From: Caulobacter sp.
GTDB taxonomy: Bacteria > Pseudomonadota > Alphaproteobacteria > Caulobacterales > Caulobacteraceae
Direction: 5' to 3'
Length of the DNA stretch: 64,000 nucleotides
Assembly: GCA_029866155.1 (NCBI GenBank)
Contig: JARWZW010000013.1
Span: 145,487-209,486 of the forward strand
Below the pieces are notes generated by a model, which was not told where the DNA came from, made no database searches, and was given only the letters and a program-made list of their open reading frames with translations. Position numbers and translations under genes: made by a program. Shown in pieces: positions 55,607-64,000 of this stretch. Each line of letters opens with the position of its first letter. Positions within the stretch are counted from its first letter, which is position 1.

Positions 55607-57403
55607 ATGAAGCTGCAGGCGCGGCTGGCGAGAGAATGGAAGTTCTTCAAGGGGGCGACCCGCACCTTGAAGTGGGTAAAGTCCATTGAGCCTGAATCTG
55701 AAAACCTGATCTGCGACGACCTGGAAAAGGCCGTTGACGAGCATCGCGACAGGCCCGCCATCACCTTCGAGGGGCGAACGGTCACCTATGGCGAGTTCGA
55801 CCAGATCGCCAACCGCTATGCTCACTGGGCCAAGGCCCAGGGGGTCATGCGGGGCCAGACGGTCGCCCTGTTCATGCCCAACCGCCTGGAATATCTGGCC
55901 ATCTGGTTCGGGCTCAGCAAGGTTGGCGTGGCGACGGCCCTGATCAACAACAACCTGGGCGGCCCGGCCCTGGCCCATTGCCTGAACATCTCCGGGGCCA
56001 TGCACTGCCTGGTGGACGGCGACACAAGCCCGGCCTTTGAAGCGATCCGCGACCAACTGGCCCGGCCCATGCATCAATGGACCCTGGGGCCCGTTGCGGC
56101 CGAGCGGCGGGACCTGGTCACGGCACTGAAGAGCTGCAGCCAGCTGCGGCCCGATCGCCAGACGGCGCGGGGCGACCTGCGGGCCAAGGATACGGCGCTT
56201 TACATCTACACCAGTGGCACGACCGGCCTGCCCAAGGCGGCCCGGATCAACCACATGCGGGCCCAGCTCTATATGCGGGGGTTCGCCGGGGCGACCGGGG
56301 CGACCAAGTCTGACCGGATCTACCAGGTCCTGCCGCTCTATCACGCCACCGGCGGACTCTGCGCCATGGGCGCCGGCCTGCTGACCGGGGGCTCCATCGT
56401 CCTGCGCCGCAAGTTCTCGGCCAACCAGTTCTGGGAAGAGGTCTGTGCAGAGGGCTGCACCATGTTCGTCTATATCGGCGAGCTGTGCCGATATCTGGTC
56501 AATTCGCCGGAAAGCCCGATGGAGCGGTCGCACAGGCTGCGTCTGGCCTTCGGCAATGGCCTGAGGGGTGATGTCTGGGCCGACATGGTGGCCCGGTTCG
56601 CCATTCCCGATGTGCTGGAATTCTATGGCGCGACAGAAGGTAACGTTTCGACCTTCAACTTCGACTCCAAGGTCGGAGCTATCGGCCGTATCCCCGGATA
56701 CATGCGCAAGCGGGTCAATTCGCGGATTGTGCAGTTCGATATCGAGACTGAAACCCCGATCCGAAATGCCCAGGGACTCTGTATCGAATGCGGTCCGGGC
56801 CAGGTCGGCGAGTGCCTTGGCAAGATCGATTCGGCCGACGTCCGGACCAGCTTCACCGGCTATGCCGACAAGGCCGCCACGGAAAAGAAGGTGCTGCACG
56901 ACGTCTTCGAAAAGGGCGACGCCTGGTTCCGCACCGGCGACCTGATGCGTCGCGACGAGGAGGGCTATATCTATTTCGTCGACCGCATCGGCGACACTTT
57001 CCGCTGGAAGGGCGAGAATGTCTCGACCAGCGAGGTGGCCGAGCAACTGGCCCAGGCGGAAGGGGTTCTCGAGGCCAATGTCTATGGCGTCGAGATTCCC
57101 GGTTATGACGGCCGGGCGGGAATGGCGTCCCTGGTCGTGGACGACAGCTTCGACATCAAGGCCCTCTACAGCCGCTGCGAACAGGACCTGCCGGCCTATG
57201 CCCAGCCCCTTTTCGTACGGCTTCAGCGCCAGATCGAGACGACCGGCACCTTCAAGTATCGCAAGGTGGACCTGGTCGAGGAGGGGTTTGACCCCTCCCG
57301 GACAAAGGATCCGATCTTTTTCCGGAGCCCTGTGAAGAAGGCCTTCGTCAAGGTGACCAAGGCCGGCTTCGACAAGATCCGATCTGGCGGCTTCAAGCTT
57401 TAG
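55607..57403 (+). CDS. Long-chain acyl-CoA synthetase (FATP-like)
   Basis: 598 residues from the ATG at 55607 behind GGAGAGG; an in-frame ATG at 55571 is less likely. AMP-binding enzyme: P-loop YIYTSGTTGLPKAAR (about 200-214), LEFYGATEGN, and WFRTGDLMRRDEEGYIYFVDR, with catalytic Lys in the C-terminal GTFKYRKVDL. The sequence is of the very-long-chain/FATP type, which takes up and activates fatty acids. The 130 bp between argF and this gene hold nothing recognisable. Confidence 0.88.
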   Translation: MKLQARLAREWKFFKGATRTLKWVKSIEPESENLICDDLEKAVDEHRDRPAITFEGRTVTYGEFDQIANRYAHWAKAQGVMRGQTVALFMPNRLEYLAIWFGLSKVGVATALINNNLGGPALAHCLNISGAMHCLVDGDTSPAFEAIRDQLARPMHQWTLGPVAAERRDLVTALKSCSQLRPDRQTARGDLRAKDTALYIYTSGTTGLPKAARINHMRAQLYMRGFAGATGATKSDRIYQVLPLYHATGGLCAMGAGLLTGGSIVLRRKFSANQFWEEVCAEGCTMFVYIGELCRYLVNSPESPMERSHRLRLAFGNGLRGDVWADMVARFAIPDVLEFYGATEGNVSTFNFDSKVGAIGRIPGYMRKRVNSRIVQFDIETETPIRNAQGLCIECGPGQVGECLGKIDSADVRTSFTGYADKAATEKKVLHDVFEKGDAWFRTGDLMRRDEEGYIYFVDRIGDTFRWKGENVSTSEVAEQLAQAEGVLEANVYGVEIPGYDGRAGMASLVVDDSFDIKALYSRCEQDLPAYAQPLFVRLQRQIETTGTFKYRKVDLVEEGFDPSRTKDPIFFRSPVKKAFVKVTKAGFDKIRSGGFKL

Positions 57404-57413
57404 TTCGGCCGGA

Positions 57414-58328
57414 TCAGCCCGGAATGGCGAAATAGCCGGTCCGGGGGAAGTGGACATGGACCGCGCCCACCGCCGGGTCCGTGCGCGCGATGACCACACG
57501 GTCGCTATTGGCGGCCACCAGGGTTCCGGAAACCGGGTCTCGGCCATAGTCATCGGCCATGACCATGATCGCCATGCCCGGCTTCAGGCCCTGTGGGTCG
57601 TGATCGTCATGGGCGGGAGCCGGACCAGGCTGGCTGTTCAGGGCCAGGGCGAGGGCGTCCTCGCCGGTCATGGCCCGGGGGGTCCCGTGGCCAAGGGCGG
57701 CCATCCGGCCCTGCCAGTCGGTCAGGCGGGTCAGGCCCGCCGTCAGGCTGGCCAGCAGGCCGGGGAGGTTCCGGCCCAGGAACCAGACGTTCATATAGGC
57801 GGCGGCGTCAGCAAGGCCCGGAGCGTTTCCGGAGAGCCAGGGCGAGCCCGACAGCTGGCTGTCGATCCAGGCCGCCTGTGACCGCCATTGCCCGGTCAGG
57901 GGGCCGGATGCGGCCTTCATGGCCTTGACGTCAAAGGGCCGGCCGGACAGGGCCTCGCGGTCCTTGATGAAGTCCGCCGGCACATGATCGCCCAGTTCCC
58001 CGAAGATCACCGGCACGGTGGTCTGGAAGAACAGGCGGTCCGCCCACCAGTTGGTGGCCCAGTCCATGCCGCCCCGAACAACGGCCGGGTCGGGATAGCG
58101 ACGCTCAAGCTCGGCCAGGATGACCTGGCTGTCGCAATAGACATCCGCCCCGATCTGCATGGACGGGGTCCGGCGATAGCCGCCGGTCAGGGGCGTATAG
58201 AGGGGCTTGGGCATCAGGGAGGGAATCTCGACCGAGCCCCAGGCCAGGTTCTTGATGCCGAAAATGACCCTGACCTTTTCCGAAAAAGGTGAGGAATCAA
58301 AGTGATGCAGGATCGGTGTCTCGGGCAT
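57414..58328 (-). CDS. Glutathione S-transferase family protein with extra C-terminal domain
   Basis: 304 residues. The thioredoxin-like N-domain (HHFDSSPFSEKVRVIFG, with a Ser in place of the catalytic Tyr/Cys; RRTPSMQIGADVYCDSQVI) and the all-alpha C-domain account for about 220 residues. About 80 further residues form a predicted beta-rich module (GLKPGMAIMVMADDYG, SGTLVAANSDRVVIARTDPA) not present in ordinary GSTs. It may bind a different substrate or partner. Confidence 0.85.
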   Translation of the reverse strand: MPETPILHHFDSSPFSEKVRVIFGIKNLAWGSVEIPSLMPKPLYTPLTGGYRRTPSMQIGADVYCDSQVILAELERRYPDPAVVRGGMDWATNWWADRLFFQTTVPVIFGELGDHVPADFIKDREALSGRPFDVKAMKAASGPLTGQWRSQAAWIDSQLSGSPWLSGNAPGLADAAAYMNVWFLGRNLPGLLASLTAGLTRLTDWQGRMAALGHGTPRAMTGEDALALALNSQPGPAPAHDDHDPQGLKPGMAIMVMADDYGRDPVSGTLVAANSDRVVIARTDPAVGAVHVHFPRTGYFAIPG

Positions 58329-58406
58329 GTGCGGGGTCCTGAAGCCTGTCTGATGAAACCTGAGCCCAGCGGAACAGGGCGCCCCGGGGGACGTCTACGA
58401 AAAAGC

Positions 58407-58423
58407 ACTTTACATTACAAAGT
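58407..58423. promoter_or_regulatory. Candidate palindromic operator upstream of the membrane protein/regulator pair
   Basis: ACTTTACATTACAAAGT has arms ACTTT and AAAGT around a 7-bp centre, 48-64 bp before the GTG of the membrane protein. It is AT-rich in a GC-rich context. The winged-helix protein encoded two genes downstream could bind it for autoregulation. Confidence 0.45.
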
Positions 58424-58470
58424 AGTTGCCGTACCGATTGGCCATCGACATTCACTTTTGGAGCCCCGCT

Positions 58471-59097
58471 GTGACCCAGGACCAGATGCAATCTGTCAGA
58501 GACGATATCGCCTTCATGCGCGCCCTCGCCGAGGAGGGAACCCAGACGCCCCTGCTGGGCGGCGGGGTCATGGCCCTGGCCGGACTGATCTTCGGCGGCG
58601 CCTCGATGGTTCACTGGATGATCCAGTCGGAAATCCTGCGGGTGTCCCCCTGGTTCTTCATGGTCAACTGGATTTCGGCCGGTGTGATCTTCGGGATCAT
58701 CTGCACCCTGCTGATCCGCCGCACCAACCAGATGCCGGGCGCCACTTCGCCGGTTAACAAGGCGACCAGTTCGGCCTGGTCGGCCGTGGGCTTCGCCATC
58801 TTCGCGACCTTCCTCAGCATCACGGCGGTGGCCTATGTCACAAAGAGCGACGCGGTCTTTTATGTCTTCCCGGTGATGATCCTGGCCCTCTATGGCGCGG
58901 CCTGGACGGTCGCAGCGGACATGTCGCAAAAGCCCTGGATCAGGGGCGTGGCCCTGGCCTCCTTCGCCGCCGCCGTCGGGATGGGGCTGCTGGCCGGCCA
59001 TCCCAACCAGATGCTGGCCTATGCCGCCGCCCTGGTCCTGCTGGCCCTGGTCCCTGGCCTGATCCTGCTTCGCCAGGAACCCTCCGACACCATCTAG
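58471..59097 (+). CDS. Multi-pass inner-membrane protein paired with a winged-helix regulator
   Basis: 208 residues from a GTG at 58471 preceded by TTGGAG; an ATG at 58426 is possible but lies on the operator-proximal side. A charged N-terminal segment (about 1-30) precedes six hydrophobic helices. I do not recognise the family by name. It is followed after 13 bp by a winged-helix gene. Such membrane-protein plus small regulator pairs are common in Caulobacterales and Xanthomonadales. Confidence 0.72.
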   Translation: MTQDQMQSVRDDIAFMRALAEEGTQTPLLGGGVMALAGLIFGGASMVHWMIQSEILRVSPWFFMVNWISAGVIFGIICTLLIRRTNQMPGATSPVNKATSSAWSAVGFAIFATFLSITAVAYVTKSDAVFYVFPVMILALYGAAWTVAADMSQKPWIRGVALASFAAAVGMGLLAGHPNQMLAYAAALVLLALVPGLILLRQEPSDTI

Positions 59098-59110
59098 GAG
59101 GGCCTGGCCC

Positions 59111-59413
59111 ATGGACGATTTTGACATCGAGAAGATCGACGAGGTCATTCACGGACGGGTTCGGCTTGGGATCATGGCCTTCCTGTCCGGCGCAGGCTCT
59201 GCCGATTTCAACGGGCTGAAGGCCCGGCTTCAGGTGACCGACGGCAACCTCTCGGCCCATTTGCGAAAACTGGAGGATGCCGGCTTTGTCGCGATCGACA
59301 AGAGCTTCGTCGACCGGAAACCCCTGACCCGGGTCAGCCTGACCGACCCTGGCCGCGCCGCCTTCACCCAGTATCTCAAGGCCATGTCCCGGCTGGTGGA
59401 TGGCCGGACCTGA
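59111..59413 (+). CDS. Small winged-helix transcriptional regulator
   Basis: 100 residues with a winged-helix DNA-binding domain of the HTH_34/PadR-like group: RVRLGIMAFLSGAGSADFNG, VTDGNLSAHLRKLEDAGFVA, then the wing (KSFVDRKPLTRVSLTDPG). AGGAGGG precedes the ATG. It probably represses its own two-gene operon. Confidence 0.88.
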   Translation: MDDFDIEKIDEVIHGRVRLGIMAFLSGAGSADFNGLKARLQVTDGNLSAHLRKLEDAGFVAIDKSFVDRKPLTRVSLTDPGRAAFTQYLKAMSRLVDGRT

Positions 59414-59420
59414 ACCGGCA

Positions 59421-59456
59421 GCCGGCCCCTTCCCGAGACGGGAGGGGGCCGGCCTT
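59421..59456. terminator. Bidirectional terminator hairpin
   Basis: A long stem, GCCGGCCCC.TCCC against GGGA.GGGGCCGGC, lies between the winged-helix gene and the convergent M16 gene and is followed by TT. Its position suggests it serves both transcripts. Confidence 0.5.
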
Positions 59457-59459
59457 CGA

Positions 59460-62231
59460 TCACTTCACGGGCTTGCCGTCGGCGTCGACGACGATGACCG
59501 GACCAAGGCCCAGACCCGCCAGGTCCTTCTCGATCTTCGCCCGGTCGCCGACCACGACCCAGGTGACCCTGTCCGTCTTGACGATCTTGCGGGCCGCTGC
59601 GTTGACGGCCGCCGTATCCACAGCCTTCAGGCCCGGGGCATAGTTGTCCCAGAAATTGGCTGGCAGTTTCAGGGTGTAGAGACTGGACAGAGAGTCCAGA
59701 ACGGCGTCGCCGGTTTCCCATTGTCCGGGCAGGGACTGGGTCATGTCGGACTGGGCCTTGGCCAGTTCTTCGGCCGTGATGGGTCTGGCGCCGGCGATTC
59801 CCTCCAGCTCCTTGCGGAACTCGATCATCGATTCCCGGGTCTTGTCGGTCTGGACGCCGGCGGCCGAGACAAAGGCTCGGGGGCCGATGCTGCCGGAGAC
59901 GAAGCTGCTGGCGCCATAGGACCAGTGCTTGTCTTCCCGCAGGTTCATGTTCAGGCGAGAGACAAAGGCGCCGCCGAAGACGTTGTTGAGCAGTTCAACG
60001 GCCCGCTCGTCCTTTTCATCCCGCGCCGGGGCAGGGATGGCCGCGACAATGACGCTCTGCTGGGCGCCGGGCTTGTCGATAAGATAGATGGCCTTCTGGG
60101 CCGGCGCCGGGGCCGGAAGATCAGCCCGGGCCGCGGTAGGCCCCGGCTTCCAGCCGCCGAACCGTGCTTCCAACTTGCGGGTCAGCTCGGGCAGGCTGAT
60201 ATCGCCAACCGCCACGATGACGGCGCCCTGGGGGCGCAGCCGGGCCTGGTGGAAGGCCTTCAGGTCGTCGCGGCTGACGCTCTTGATCGTCTCTTCCGTG
60301 ACGATCCGGCCATAGGGGTGGCTCTCACCATAGATCTTGCCCGGGAAGACCCGGAAGGCGATGTTCTGGGGCTGTTGCCGGGCCCGCTGCAGGCCGGCGA
60401 TCTCGAGTTTCTGCAGACGCTCCAGCTCGGCCTCGGGGAAGGTCGGGCGCAGGACGACATCGGCCAGCAGGTCCAGGGACGGGTCCAGCTTGGCGGTCAG
60501 GGCCGACAGGGACACGGCCGAGAACAGCACGCCGCCCGAGGTGTTCAGGCCGGCGCCCAGTTCCGACAGCTGGCGGCTGATGGTCAGGCTGTCCCGGTCG
60601 CCGGCGCCCTCGTCCATCATGCTCAGGGTCAGCCCGGCCACCGAACGGTCGCCGGGGGGCAGGTCGGCATAACCGCCCGGGAAAATCATGCTGAGGTTCA
60701 GCACCGGTACGGCGGACCGCTTGGCCAGCACCACCTTCATGCCGTTGGACAGGGTGGCGGTCTCGTACTTGTCGAAGCTGGGCGCCGCGATCGCACCGAC
60801 GGCGGGCGGGCCTGCACGCTTGCCTTCCGGCAGGGCCGCTTCCTGCGGGGTGAAGGGGGTCAATTCCAGAGTGAAGTCGCCATCGCTCAGCCAGCGTCCT
60901 GCGGCGGCCTTGAGCTGGGCGGGGGTGGCCGTCTTCCAGCGGTCCAGGGTGGTCTTGTAGGCGTCCGGCGAGCCCAGATAGACTTGGCTTTCGGCCAGGA
61001 TGTCGGACTTGCCGCCAAATCCGCCGATGCGCTCGGCGCCCCGCACAAACCCGGCCAGGCGATCGACGCGGATCTTGTTCAGCTCGGCGGCCGTCGGGCC
61101 CTCGGCCAGCAGCCGGTTGAATTCTTCCTCGAAGACCTTTTCGATCTTTTCAAGGCTGACCCCGGGCTTGGCGGTGATCTGGACCTGGAAGGTCGAGCCG
61201 ATCTCGTTCTCGGCCAGGTAGGCGTTGATGTCGGTGGCGATCTGGTCCTCATAGACCATGCGCTTGTAGAGCCGGGCGGTCTTGTCCGAGGCCAGGACGT
61301 CGCTCAGCAGGGACAGCAAATCGGCGTCCTCGGTTCCGGCCTGGGGGGCGTTCCATACCCGGTAGAAGCGGGCCTGGGCGACGCGGTCCTGGACAGCGGC
61401 GCGCTGCGAGCCGCTGCGCTTGGCGACCCAGGCCTTCTGGCGGGCCAGGGGCGGGCCGGACGGGATGGGACCGAAATACTTCTCGACCTTCGCCTTCGCC
61501 TCGGCCGGGGTGATGTCGCCGGCCAGGACCAGGGTGGCGTTGGAGGGGCCGTAATAGGTCTTGAACCAGGACTTGACGTCATCGAGGCTGGCCGCGTCCA
61601 GGTCGGCCAGGGAGCCGATCACCGAATGGCCATAGGGGTGGTCGCGGTCATAGGTGCTCTCGATGATCACGTCCCGGGCCACGGCATAGGGCTGGTTGTC
61701 GCCCTGGCGCTTCTCGTTCTGGACCACGCCGCGCTGCTCATCGAGCTTGGCCTGGTCGATGGCTCCGGTCAGCCAGCCCATCCGGTCGCTTTCCAGCCAC
61801 AGGACCTGGTCCAGGGCGGCGGTCGGCACGTTCTGGAAATAGTTGGTCCGGTCGTTGTTGGTGGTGCCGTTCATGTCGGTGGCGCCCAGCTTTTCCAGCG
61901 CCTTGAACCAGTCGGTATTGGCGTTTTCCGAACCGTTGAACATCAGGTGTTCGAACAGGTGGGCGAAGCCGGTCTTGCCAGCCGGCTCGTTCTTGGAGCC
62001 GACATGATACCAGATATTGACCGCCACGATGGGCGCCTTGTGGTCCTCATGGACGATGACGGTCAGGCCGTTGGCCAGTTTGAACTGGGTATAGGGAATG
62101 TCGATGCTGGGCAGGGCCGCCTCGGCGACGGCGGCGGTCGACGCCTTTGCCGCCTTGGTTTCGGCCATGGCCGGCGAGGACAGGATCAGGGCGACCGCCG
62201 TGGCGGCCAGCAAGCGCTTGGACAATGACAT
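59460..62231 (-). CDS. M16 family zinc metallopeptidase, double-domain
   Basis: 923 residues. A signal peptide (about 1-23, AMAET) precedes a first M16 catalytic domain with HLFEH (H91, E94, H95, inverted zinc motif) and a downstream Glu ligand region (LDEQRGVVQNEKRQ). A second M16-like repeat (about 490-900) lacks the HxxEH motif and serves as the closing half. It is a periplasmic pitrilysin/PqqL-like peptidase for small proteins or peptides. Confidence 0.93.
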   Translation of the reverse strand: MSLSKRLLAATAVALILSSPAMAETKAAKASTAAVAEAALPSIDIPYTQFKLANGLTVIVHEDHKAPIVAVNIWYHVGSKNEPAGKTGFAHLFEHLMFNGSENANTDWFKALEKLGATDMNGTTNNDRTNYFQNVPTAALDQVLWLESDRMGWLTGAIDQAKLDEQRGVVQNEKRQGDNQPYAVARDVIIESTYDRDHPYGHSVIGSLADLDAASLDDVKSWFKTYYGPSNATLVLAGDITPAEAKAKVEKYFGPIPSGPPLARQKAWVAKRSGSQRAAVQDRVAQARFYRVWNAPQAGTEDADLLSLLSDVLASDKTARLYKRMVYEDQIATDINAYLAENEIGSTFQVQITAKPGVSLEKIEKVFEEEFNRLLAEGPTAAELNKIRVDRLAGFVRGAERIGGFGGKSDILAESQVYLGSPDAYKTTLDRWKTATPAQLKAAAGRWLSDGDFTLELTPFTPQEAALPEGKRAGPPAVGAIAAPSFDKYETATLSNGMKVVLAKRSAVPVLNLSMIFPGGYADLPPGDRSVAGLTLSMMDEGAGDRDSLTISRQLSELGAGLNTSGGVLFSAVSLSALTAKLDPSLDLLADVVLRPTFPEAELERLQKLEIAGLQRARQQPQNIAFRVFPGKIYGESHPYGRIVTEETIKSVSRDDLKAFHQARLRPQGAVIVAVGDISLPELTRKLEARFGGWKPGPTAARADLPAPAPAQKAIYLIDKPGAQQSVIVAAIPAPARDEKDERAVELLNNVFGGAFVSRLNMNLREDKHWSYGASSFVSGSIGPRAFVSAAGVQTDKTRESMIEFRKELEGIAGARPITAEELAKAQSDMTQSLPGQWETGDAVLDSLSSLYTLKLPANFWDNYAPGLKAVDTAAVNAAARKIVKTDRVTWVVVGDRAKIEKDLAGLGLGPVIVVDADGKPVK

Positions 62232-62327
62232 GGATATTCCCCGAATTGGTGCCTTTCCGCAGAGATAGCGCGGCGACCCGAAGGGGAAGGATTAAGGTTT
62301 TGTCATACAGGGGCTAGAGCCCTTGCA

Positions 62328-62457
62328 TCGTCATCCCGGGCGGCCAGACGGGCCGACCCGGGACCTGGAGGTGACAGGGCGATACTATCGCAGCTGCGCG
62401 ATCTGCGCTCCTGCAGCCCCTGGGTACCGGCTCTTCGCTTCGCTGCGGCCGGGATGA
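62328..62457. repeat. Inverted-repeat element (REP-like)
   Basis: The left arm (TCATCCCGGGCGGCC...GGGACCTGGAGG) is roughly the complement of the right arm (CCTGCAGCCCCTGGGTACCGG...GGCCGGGATGA). The right arm matches 62954-63004 (about 80 percent over 51 bp). Open frames read across it in all directions but are not genes. It lies between M16 and the YciI gene. Confidence 0.6.
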
Positions 62458-62490
62458 AAGAGATTGTCTGGAAACGACCCGCTCGCGGGC

Positions 62491-62877
62491 CTAGGGTTTT
62501 CTGACGTCTGCCGTCAGCTCGTCGAAGGCTTCTTCCGACATCAGGGGGCGAAGCTCCACACCACCGGTCGAGAAAGGAACCCGTTTGGCCCAGTCCAGGG
62601 CCTCTTCGGCGGTCTTGCACTCCAGAATCCAGTAGCCGGAGGCCAGGTCGGTGATGTTGTCGAAGGGGCCATCGGTGACGACTGGCTTGCCCAGGCCCTC
62701 GAACCGGATGCGCTTGGCGGCGGAGCTGGGCTGCAGGCCGCCCCCGTCGATCATCACGCCGGCGGCGATCATCTCTTCATTGAAGCGTCCCATGTCGGCG
62801 ATCAGCCGCTCGACATCCGCCGGCATCTCGCCGTTCTCGGATTCGGGCGTGGCCTTGACGATCAACAGGAACCGCAT
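62491..62877 (-). CDS. YciI-like (DGPF domain) protein
   Basis: 128 residues. MRFLLIVKATPESENGEMPA and the DGPF motif (VVTDGPFDNITDLASGYWIL) define the YCII-related family, a ferredoxin-like fold also fused to ECF sigma factors. Activity is unknown. A sigma factor gene usually accompanies it; none is seen here. Confidence 0.88.
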   Translation of the reverse strand: MRFLLIVKATPESENGEMPADVERLIADMGRFNEEMIAAGVMIDGGGLQPSSAAKRIRFEGLGKPVVTDGPFDNITDLASGYWILECKTAEEALDWAKRVPFSTGGVELRPLMSEEAFDELTADVRKP

Positions 62878-62953
62878 GCTTCATTCCCTTCGGGAGCCCA
62901 TCAGGGCGGCCTGAAAGGGACGACCTTGAGCCCGCTGTATGCTGTGCGACCAG

Positions 62954-63004
62954 CGCCCCTGCAACCCCTGGGTCCCGGCGCTTCGCTGGGCTTCGGCCAG
63001 GATG
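62954..63004. repeat. Second copy of the REP-like arm
   Basis: About 51 bp starting GCCCCTGCAACCCCTGGGTC and ending GGCCAGGATGA match the right arm at 62407-62457. This copy lies between the YciI and CinA genes. Confidence 0.55.
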
Positions 63005-63011
63005 ACGGGGC

Positions 63012-63515
63012 TCAAACCGGATCCGTCGTTTCCAGCACCTCGACAAACAGCTTCAGGGTCGCCTCGGCGAAGGCCCACATGTTGGCGACCCGGTCGTCGG
63101 AGCCGGTGCGCAGGGTGCGGGCGATGCTGACGGCGCCGACCACCGCCATGCAGGTGTGGCCGGCGGGATCGCCATAGGGATTGCCGTCCGGGCCGGCGGC
63201 GCCGGTTTCGGACAGGCCCCAGCTGATCCTGCCATGGCGGGCGCGGATCTCGCTGGCCAGCAGCAGGGCATAGGGCTCGGAGCTGGAGCGGATGCCGTCG
63301 GCGCGCATCTGGTCGATGGAGATGCCGGCCAGGCCCCGGATCGACCGGGCCGAGTAGGTGATGGCGCCGCCGGCGAAGTAGGCCGAGGCCCCCGGAACGG
63401 CCAGCAGGCTGGCGGAGATCAGTCCCCCGGCCGAGGTCTCGCCGACCGCGACGGTCTCGCGCCGTTCCTTGAGCAGGGCGCCGGCCCGGGCGCCGAGGGC
63501 GTAGATGTCGTGCAT
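63012..63515 (-). CDS. CinA-family nicotinamide-nucleotide amidohydrolase
   Basis: 167 residues from the ATG at 63515; a longer frame starts at 63587. The C-terminal CinA/PncC domain is complete: VAVGETSAGGLISASLLAVP, YFAGGAITYSARS, GLSETGAAGPDGNPYGDPAG. It deamidates nicotinamide mononucleotide for NAD recycling. The N-terminal CinA half is absent, as in stand-alone PncC. Confidence 0.86.
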   Translation of the reverse strand: MHDIYALGARAGALLKERRETVAVGETSAGGLISASLLAVPGASAYFAGGAITYSARSIRGLAGISIDQMRADGIRSSSEPYALLLASEIRARHGRISWGLSETGAAGPDGNPYGDPAGHTCMAVVGAVSIARTLRTGSDDRVANMWAFAEATLKLFVEVLETTDPV

Positions 63516-63695
63516 GGGTGTTCCACCAGAGAAGCAGGGTTGGCGCTGTGCCTTGTCACGGACTCGGCGCATGCCTGTGTGGCGCACACCCTGTCACTCA
63601 ATCAAGGATCGGGTCACGATGAAAACGCGTGAAGGTCGGGACAGGCTCAGGCCGAACAGCCCCGATGCCCTTGATCCATTCTGCCCGGGGACTTG

Positions 63696-64000
63696 ATGGC
63701 GAGGATATTCATAACCGGCAATGCGGGCAGCGGGAAAACCACGCTCGCAGGGCAGATGGGCGAGGCGCTCGGAATTCCGGTCTTCGGGCTCGACAGCATT
63801 GTCTGGCTTCCGGGATGGAAAAAGGCCAGCTCAGCCGTCCGGGAAAAACAGGTGGCCGAGCTGATCTCGAAACCTGACTGGGTGATCGAAGGGGTTTCGA
63901 GCACTGTGATCGAGGCTGCAGAGGTCGTTGTATTTCTGGATGTCAATCGTCGCACAGCGTTCTGGAGATGTGCAAAACGGAACTGGCGCTACCTGTTTCA
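63696..64000 (+). CDS. P-loop adenylate-kinase-like protein, cut by the right edge
   Basis: The ATG at 63696, behind GGGGA, opens MARIFITGNAGSGKTTLAGQ, with the Walker A motif GNAGSGKTT at residues 8-16, then DWVIEGVSS and VVFLDVNRRT. No stop occurs before 64000. It resembles the FlaR/topology-modulation P-loop kinase group. The C-terminal part is outside the window. Confidence 0.78.
   Translation, partial: MARIFITGNAGSGKTTLAGQMGEALGIPVFGLDSIVWLPGWKKASSAVREKQVAELISKPDWVIEGVSSTVIEAAEVVVFLDVNRRTAFWRCAKRNWRYLF

Noticed and set aside
62303..63078. Short frames with HPGRS-like or GTQGLQ-like peptides
   Set aside because: They translate the REP-like repeat on both strands and are not genes.

Overview
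The window is a GC-rich chromosomal segment from an alphaproteobacterium, most likely of the order Caulobacterales. The order-level markers are a GcrA cell-cycle regulator, an alpha-type SspB adaptor, a circularly permuted two-piece tmRNA with a Caulobacter-like tag (AANDNFAEEYAVAA), and an ilvBN operon behind an attenuator with a leader peptide. The genus cannot be fixed from sequence alone. There is no CRISPR array, no rRNA, no tRNA, no transposase and no prophage block. Most of the window is housekeeping chromosome with short intergenic gaps.

Region 1 (0-12.7 kb) is a type II secretion locus. A minus-strand operon reads gspE-F-G-H-I-J-L-M-C-D-K with nearly every junction overlapping, and a prepilin peptidase (gspO) converges on its end. 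Divergent from gspE, behind a 0.5 kb regulatory region, is a secreted PstS-like phosphate-binding protein followed by two tandem terminators. It is a plausible cargo of the secretion system.

Region 2 (12.7-36 kb) is mixed metabolism: SleB hydrolase, short-chain dehydrogenase, SMP-30 lactonase, folA and thyA flanking a quinone-oxidoreductase-like gene, DUF924, an RcnB-like protein, ilvC, a deoxyribosyltransferase-like gene with a convergent radical SAM/SPASM gene, a tRNA1(Val) methylase-like gene, a polyprenyl diphosphate synthase and GT9 pair, YccF, an uncharacterised secreted protein, fumC, a RusA-like nuclease, a large serine beta-lactamase-like membrane protein, and an operon-like row sspB-hotdog thioesterase-C13 caspase-like peptidase. 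Pyruvate kinase follows and is interrupted by one in-frame amber codon. Next to it lies the split tmRNA gene ssrA, whose tag is the ligand of SspB.

Region 3 (36-49 kb) holds aquaporin Z, ilvBN with its attenuator, miaA and serB with overlapping divergent start codons, hflKC, an Mrp-type P-loop ATPase, a second short-chain dehydrogenase, a decayed EF-hand gene, an XRE regulator, an LpxL-type acyltransferase and a receiver-only response regulator. Two copies of a 104-bp dispersed repeat sit in convergent gaps here.

Region 4 (49-64 kb) carries an M23 peptidase with a probable CTG start, DUF2093, xseA, gcrA with candidate DnaA and CcrM sites upstream, an ABC-2 permease, argD-argF, an acyl-CoA synthetase, a GST, a membrane protein/winged-helix pair behind a palindromic operator, an M16 double-domain peptidase, YciI and CinA family proteins, and the start of a P-loop kinase-like gene cut by the right edge.

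The most unusual items are the amber codon in pyruvate kinase, the two candidate non-canonical starts (gspE and the M23 gene), the split tmRNA near its adaptor gene, the ilvBN attenuator, and the 104-bp repeat pair.
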